The notes under the pieces: generated by a model
What the model saw: the letters and a program-made list of their open reading frames with translations, nothing else
Database searches by the model: none
What the model was told of the DNA's origin: nothing
In this document: positions 5,570 through 7,544 of the stretch, one piece after another
Position numbering within the stretch: position 1 is the stretch's first letter
How the letters are laid out: each line of letters starts with the position of its first letter
Assembly: GCA_033720975.1 (NCBI GenBank)
Contig: JAWWBL010000082.1
Span: 1 to 7,544, forward strand
DNA length: 7,544 nt
Source: JAWWBL01 sp033720975
GTDB lineage: Bacteria; Actinomycetota; Acidimicrobiia; Spongiisociales; ZC4RG35
Reading direction: 5' to 3'
Translations under genes and position numbers: made by a program

Positions 5570-6063
5570 TGGGACGACTCGTTGCCGGCCTCAAACCGAG
5601 AGGTTTCACCTGGGTGATCAACGATCGTCTGGCCGTGTCCGACCGTGTCGGTGGCTCGGGGTTCCAACACCGAAGAGTCCGCCGCGAAGAAGAGATCACC
5701 TGGCTCGTGGAGGAAGCCGGCATCAACACGATCGTCTCGATGCTTCCCGGCAATCAGAACCTCGCCGCCTACCGCCAAGCCGGGATTGCGACCTATTCAG
5801 TCCCGGTCGGCAGCCCCATCGAGCCTGAGGACGTGGTGCGGGTTTTTGCCAACCTCGACAAGGCGCTGGCGCGTAACCATGCCCGGGTCTTAGTACACAG
5901 AGAAGTGATCGACGACACGGTGAGCGGCCTGCTTGGCGGGTATCTGGTCAGATCGGGGCTCGTCGAGGATCCGATCCTCGCCCTCGCCGTGATCCAGCAG
6001 ATCCTGGGCCGGGCATTGGGCCCTGAGGGCCGATCGCTCATACCGGCTGCAGCTTCTTCGTGA
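5569..6063 (+). CDS. Dual-specificity-phosphatase-like protein, apparently catalytically dead
   Basis: This 164-residue protein sits inside the folate operon. Its layout resembles cysteine phosphatases of the DSP/PTP fold: an early GFTWVINDRLAVS strand region (12-24), an EEEITWLVEEAGINTIVSML helix-strand (40-59), a VPV strand (78-80) then PEDV (86-89), and a VLVH strand (107-110) where HC-x5-R(S/T) should follow. Here the loop reads HREVIDDTVSG. Arg111 replaces the nucleophile Cys, Thr117 replaces the phosphate-binding Arg, and G81/S82 occupy the usual place of the general-acid Asp after VPV. It would therefore be a pseudophosphatase if the fold call is right. It has no signal peptide or membrane helix and is likely cytoplasmic. 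It overlaps folP by 1 nt and folB by 4 nt, so expression is tied to folate enzymes. It could be a ligand-binding or scaffolding subunit. The fold assignment is by pattern only. Confidence 0.65.
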   Translation: MGRLVAGLKPRGFTWVINDRLAVSDRVGGSGFQHRRVRREEEITWLVEEAGINTIVSMLPGNQNLAAYRQAGIATYSVPVGSPIEPEDVVRVFANLDKALARNHARVLVHREVIDDTVSGLLGGYLVRSGLVEDPILALAVIQQILGRALGPEGRSLIPAAASS

Positions 6064-6419
6064 GCGACCGCATTGACCTCGTCGGTATCGAGGTCTACGC
6101 CCGACACGGAGTGCTTCAGCAGGAGCAGGAGACCGCACAGGTCTTCAGAGTCGATGTGACCGCGTTTCTCGATCTCGAGGTGCCAGGTGAGACAGACCAC
6201 CTCTCCGACACGATGGACTATGCGATTCTTGCCCACGACGTGCGCGAGGTGGTGGGGTCGGAGTCCCACAACCTGATCGAGAGGGTCGCGACCCGTGTAG
6301 CCGAGACCGTCCTCGCACATGTAAAGGTCGACCGGGTTGTGGTGACCGTGCACAAGCCTGAGGCGCCACTCGACGTTGCGGTCTCCGACGTGTCGGTGAC
6401 CATCGACCGGGCTCGGTGA
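6060..6419 (+). CDS. folB: Dihydroneopterin aldolase
   Basis: This 119-residue enzyme converts 7,8-dihydroneopterin to 6-hydroxymethyl-7,8-dihydropterin and glycolaldehyde, and usually also epimerises the substrate; it forms an octamer in the cytoplasm. Family features are GIEVYARHGVLQQEQ (9-23) with Glu22, MDYA with Tyr54, SHNLIERVA (69-77) with Glu74, and VHKPEAP (97-103) with Lys99. These correspond to S. aureus E22, Y54, E74 and K100. Length is normal. The GTG start overlaps the previous stop (GTGA), and the stop overlaps the folK GTG in the same way, so translation is coupled on both sides. Confidence 0.95.
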   Translation: MSDRIDLVGIEVYARHGVLQQEQETAQVFRVDVTAFLDLEVPGETDHLSDTMDYAILAHDVREVVGSESHNLIERVATRVAETVLAHVKVDRVVVTVHKPEAPLDVAVSDVSVTIDRAR

Positions 6420-7369
6420 CCCGATACGCCATAGGTCTCGGCTCCAATCAGGGAGACCGACTCGCCAATCTGATGTTCGCGGTCGACGCGGTAGGAGCGC
6501 TCGGGTCCCATCACACCGTCTCGGGCGTCTACGAGACTGAACCGATAGGCGGACCTGAGCAAGGGCCGTATCTCAACGCCGTCATGGTCATCGAGAGCCC
6601 CCTCGATCCCGAGGAGCTGCTGGAACAACTGCACCGCATCGAGGCAGGGGCCGGGCGGGAACGGGAGATTCGATGGGGCCCAAGGACACTCGACCTCGAC
6701 ATCATTGCCAAAGAGGGACCTCCCTGGAAGTCGAGAGGCCTGGTCGTGCCCCACCCGAGAGCTGCGCAACGCGAATTCGTGCTCCGGCCCCTGGTCGAGA
6801 TATGGCCCGACGCGTTGGTGGCGGAGGCCACGACAGCTGTCCATGCCTTGGGCGAGGTCTCCGGACAGGAGATCGATCTACTGGCCCGCGACTGGGTGGT
6901 CGGGCTGTCTGATCGACCCGGGAAGCTCTTGGTAGGGGTCCAATTCGCCTGGTTCCTCGGAATTGGCATTGCGCTCGCCTTTGACGGATCCCTACCCGGC
7001 GACGATGTGAGCGGGACCCGTGTGCTTGGCGCGGTAATGACGGTCCTCGGGCTGATCTTCGCCTTTTTGTCGACGCGTCGACTGGGCGCCTCGATGACAG
7101 CGGTCCCCGAGCCGAAGGAGGGGGGCCGATTCGTCGACAGCGGCTTCTACCGGTTGGTGCGGCACCCCATCTACGGAGGAGTAGTGCTCTGGCTCCTGGG
7201 CACGTCTCTTTTTCTAGACAGCCTGGTCGGGTCATTGCTTAGCCTCGGTTTGGTTGTGTTCTTCTACGCAAAATCGGAGTACGAGGAGCGGCGGCTCCGC
7301 ATCGCCTATCCCGAATACCGGGCCTATCGACAGAAGGTCAAGCACCGAATGATCCCGTTCGTCTTCTGA
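6416..7369 (+). CDS. folK: FolK (HPPK) fused to an ICMT-like membrane methyltransferase
   Basis: This single 317-codon frame joins two domains. Residues 1 to about 160 are a complete 6-hydroxymethyl-7,8-dihydropterin pyrophosphokinase, which transfers pyrophosphate from ATP to give the FolP substrate. Visible motifs are GLGSNQGDR (7-15), RWGPRTLDLDII (86-97) with Mg-binding D93 and D95, and VPHPRAAQREFVLRPL (111-126). Residues from about 168 to 317 match the isoprenylcysteine carboxyl methyltransferase-like family. There are four membrane helices (about 171-188, 203-219, 253-266, 268-284). The SAM-site segment is FYRLVRHPIYGG (244-255). A terminal EYEERRL..AYPEYRAYRQKV segment (288-308) ends in a short P-containing tail. 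Typical stand-alone FolK ends near residue 160, so the second domain is extra. No stop or good ribosome site lies at the junction, so one polypeptide is expected. This would place HPPK at the membrane. The methyl acceptor is unknown. The start GTG overlaps folB by 4 nt. Confidence 0.88.
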   Translation: MTRYAIGLGSNQGDRLANLMFAVDAVGALGSHHTVSGVYETEPIGGPEQGPYLNAVMVIESPLDPEELLEQLHRIEAGAGREREIRWGPRTLDLDIIAKEGPPWKSRGLVVPHPRAAQREFVLRPLVEIWPDALVAEATTAVHALGEVSGQEIDLLARDWVVGLSDRPGKLLVGVQFAWFLGIGIALAFDGSLPGDDVSGTRVLGAVMTVLGLIFAFLSTRRLGASMTAVPEPKEGGRFVDSGFYRLVRHPIYGGVVLWLLGTSLFLDSLVGSLLSLGLVVFFYAKSEYEERRLRIAYPEYRAYRQKVKHRMIPFVF

Positions 7370-7402
7370 CAATCGGCCCTACCGCGAGCCGTGAGGCCGT
7401 GC

Positions 7403-7408
7403 TACGGT
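7403..7408 (+). promoter_or_regulatory. Possible -10 element for the downstream gene
   Basis: TACGGT in the context GTGCTACGGTCC resembles the GC-tolerant -10 hexamers (TAnnnT) of actinobacterial promoters and sits 77 nt before the next ATG. No convincing -35 lies 16-18 nt upstream. The rest of the 116-nt gap (7370-7485) holds a short self-complementary GGCCGCGGCC (7424-7433) but no hairpin with a T-run, so I see no clear terminator after folK. Confidence 0.25.
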
Positions 7409-7470
7409 CCAATGACAGTGCTTGGCCGCGGCCCCCCGCAGTCCTTCTGACCAGAACGCAGGCACAGGAC

Positions 7471-7478
7471 AGGAGGAA
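7471..7478 (+). promoter_or_regulatory. Ribosome binding site of the 7486 gene
   Basis: AGGAGGAA is a near-perfect Shine-Dalgarno sequence 7 nt before the ATG at 7486. It is the strongest ribosome site on the plus strand of the window and fixes this start codon. Confidence 0.75.
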
Positions 7479-7485
7479 TCGATAG

Positions 7486-7544
7486 ATGGCCAAAAGGTCG
7501 CGACAGCATCGCCAGGACATCCCGGGGTACGACGAGAGTCGCCC
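7486..7544 (+). CDS. Start of an unidentified protein, truncated by the window end
   Basis: The first 19 codons are present (MAKRSRQHRQDIPGYDESR), and the frame stays open to the last base. The beginning is strongly basic and hydrophilic, with no signal peptide visible so far. I cannot assign a family from so little. The strong AGGAGGAA and the 116-nt gap after folK suggest a separately initiated, well-translated gene rather than a coupled member of the folate operon. Confidence 0.6.
   Translation, partial: MAKRSRQHRQDIPGYDESR

Noticed and set aside
6218..6844. 208-codon minus-strand ORF across folB and folK
   Set aside because: Antisense to two clear enzymes; explained by codon bias of the plus strand.
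7424..7433. GGCCGCGGCC palindrome as terminator of the folate operon
   Set aside because: It has no loop and no following T-run, so an intrinsic terminator is not supported.
1..7544. CRISPR arrays, tRNA or rRNA genes, insertion sequences
   Set aside because: No repeat-spacer pattern, cloverleaf, rRNA-like stretch, transposase or terminal inverted repeats were seen on reading both strands by eye.

Overview
This window looks like a chromosomal housekeeping segment from a high-GC actinobacterium. The gene order tilS - hpt - ftsH - folE - folP - folB - folK is characteristic of Actinomycetota. Most starts are GTG, base composition is GC-rich, and genes are packed with 1-10 nt overlaps. A deep-branching or uncultured lineage (for example near Acidimicrobiia) is possible, but the sequence alone does not settle this.

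Layout. Positions 1-114 hold the last codons of tilS, overlapping hpt (105-629), a purine-salvage phosphoribosyltransferase. After a 69-nt gap comes ftsH (699-2693), the membrane AAA+ zinc protease. On the opposite strand, 2701-4004 carries a self-contained island: a 26-codon ORF, a protein with a C-terminal ribbon-helix-helix (RHH) DNA-binding domain, and a DUF4097-type beta-helix repeat protein. The last two overlap by GTGA. The island ends 7 nt from ftsH, convergently, and is divergent from folE. The shared AT-rich intergenic region (4005-4140) contains an array of TGATGTCA half-sites that is a good candidate operator for the RHH protein.

From 4141 to 7369 lies a compact folate operon: folE (GTP cyclohydrolase I), folP (dihydropteroate synthase), an unrecognised gene with a phosphatase-like fold, folB (dihydroneopterin aldolase) and folK (HPPK). 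GTP is converted to dihydroneopterin triphosphate by FolE. After dephosphorylation, FolB, FolK and FolP carry the pterin to dihydropteroate. No enzyme for the dephosphorylation step is recognisable, although a phosphatase-like protein sits in the operon.

Two things stand out. First, the gene between folP and folB resembles dual-specificity phosphatases, but the catalytic Cys, the loop Arg and the general-acid Asp all appear replaced. Second, folK is fused in frame to a complete four-helix membrane methyltransferase of the isoprenylcysteine methyltransferase-like type. The window ends in the first 19 codons of another gene (7486 onward) with a near-perfect Shine-Dalgarno sequence.
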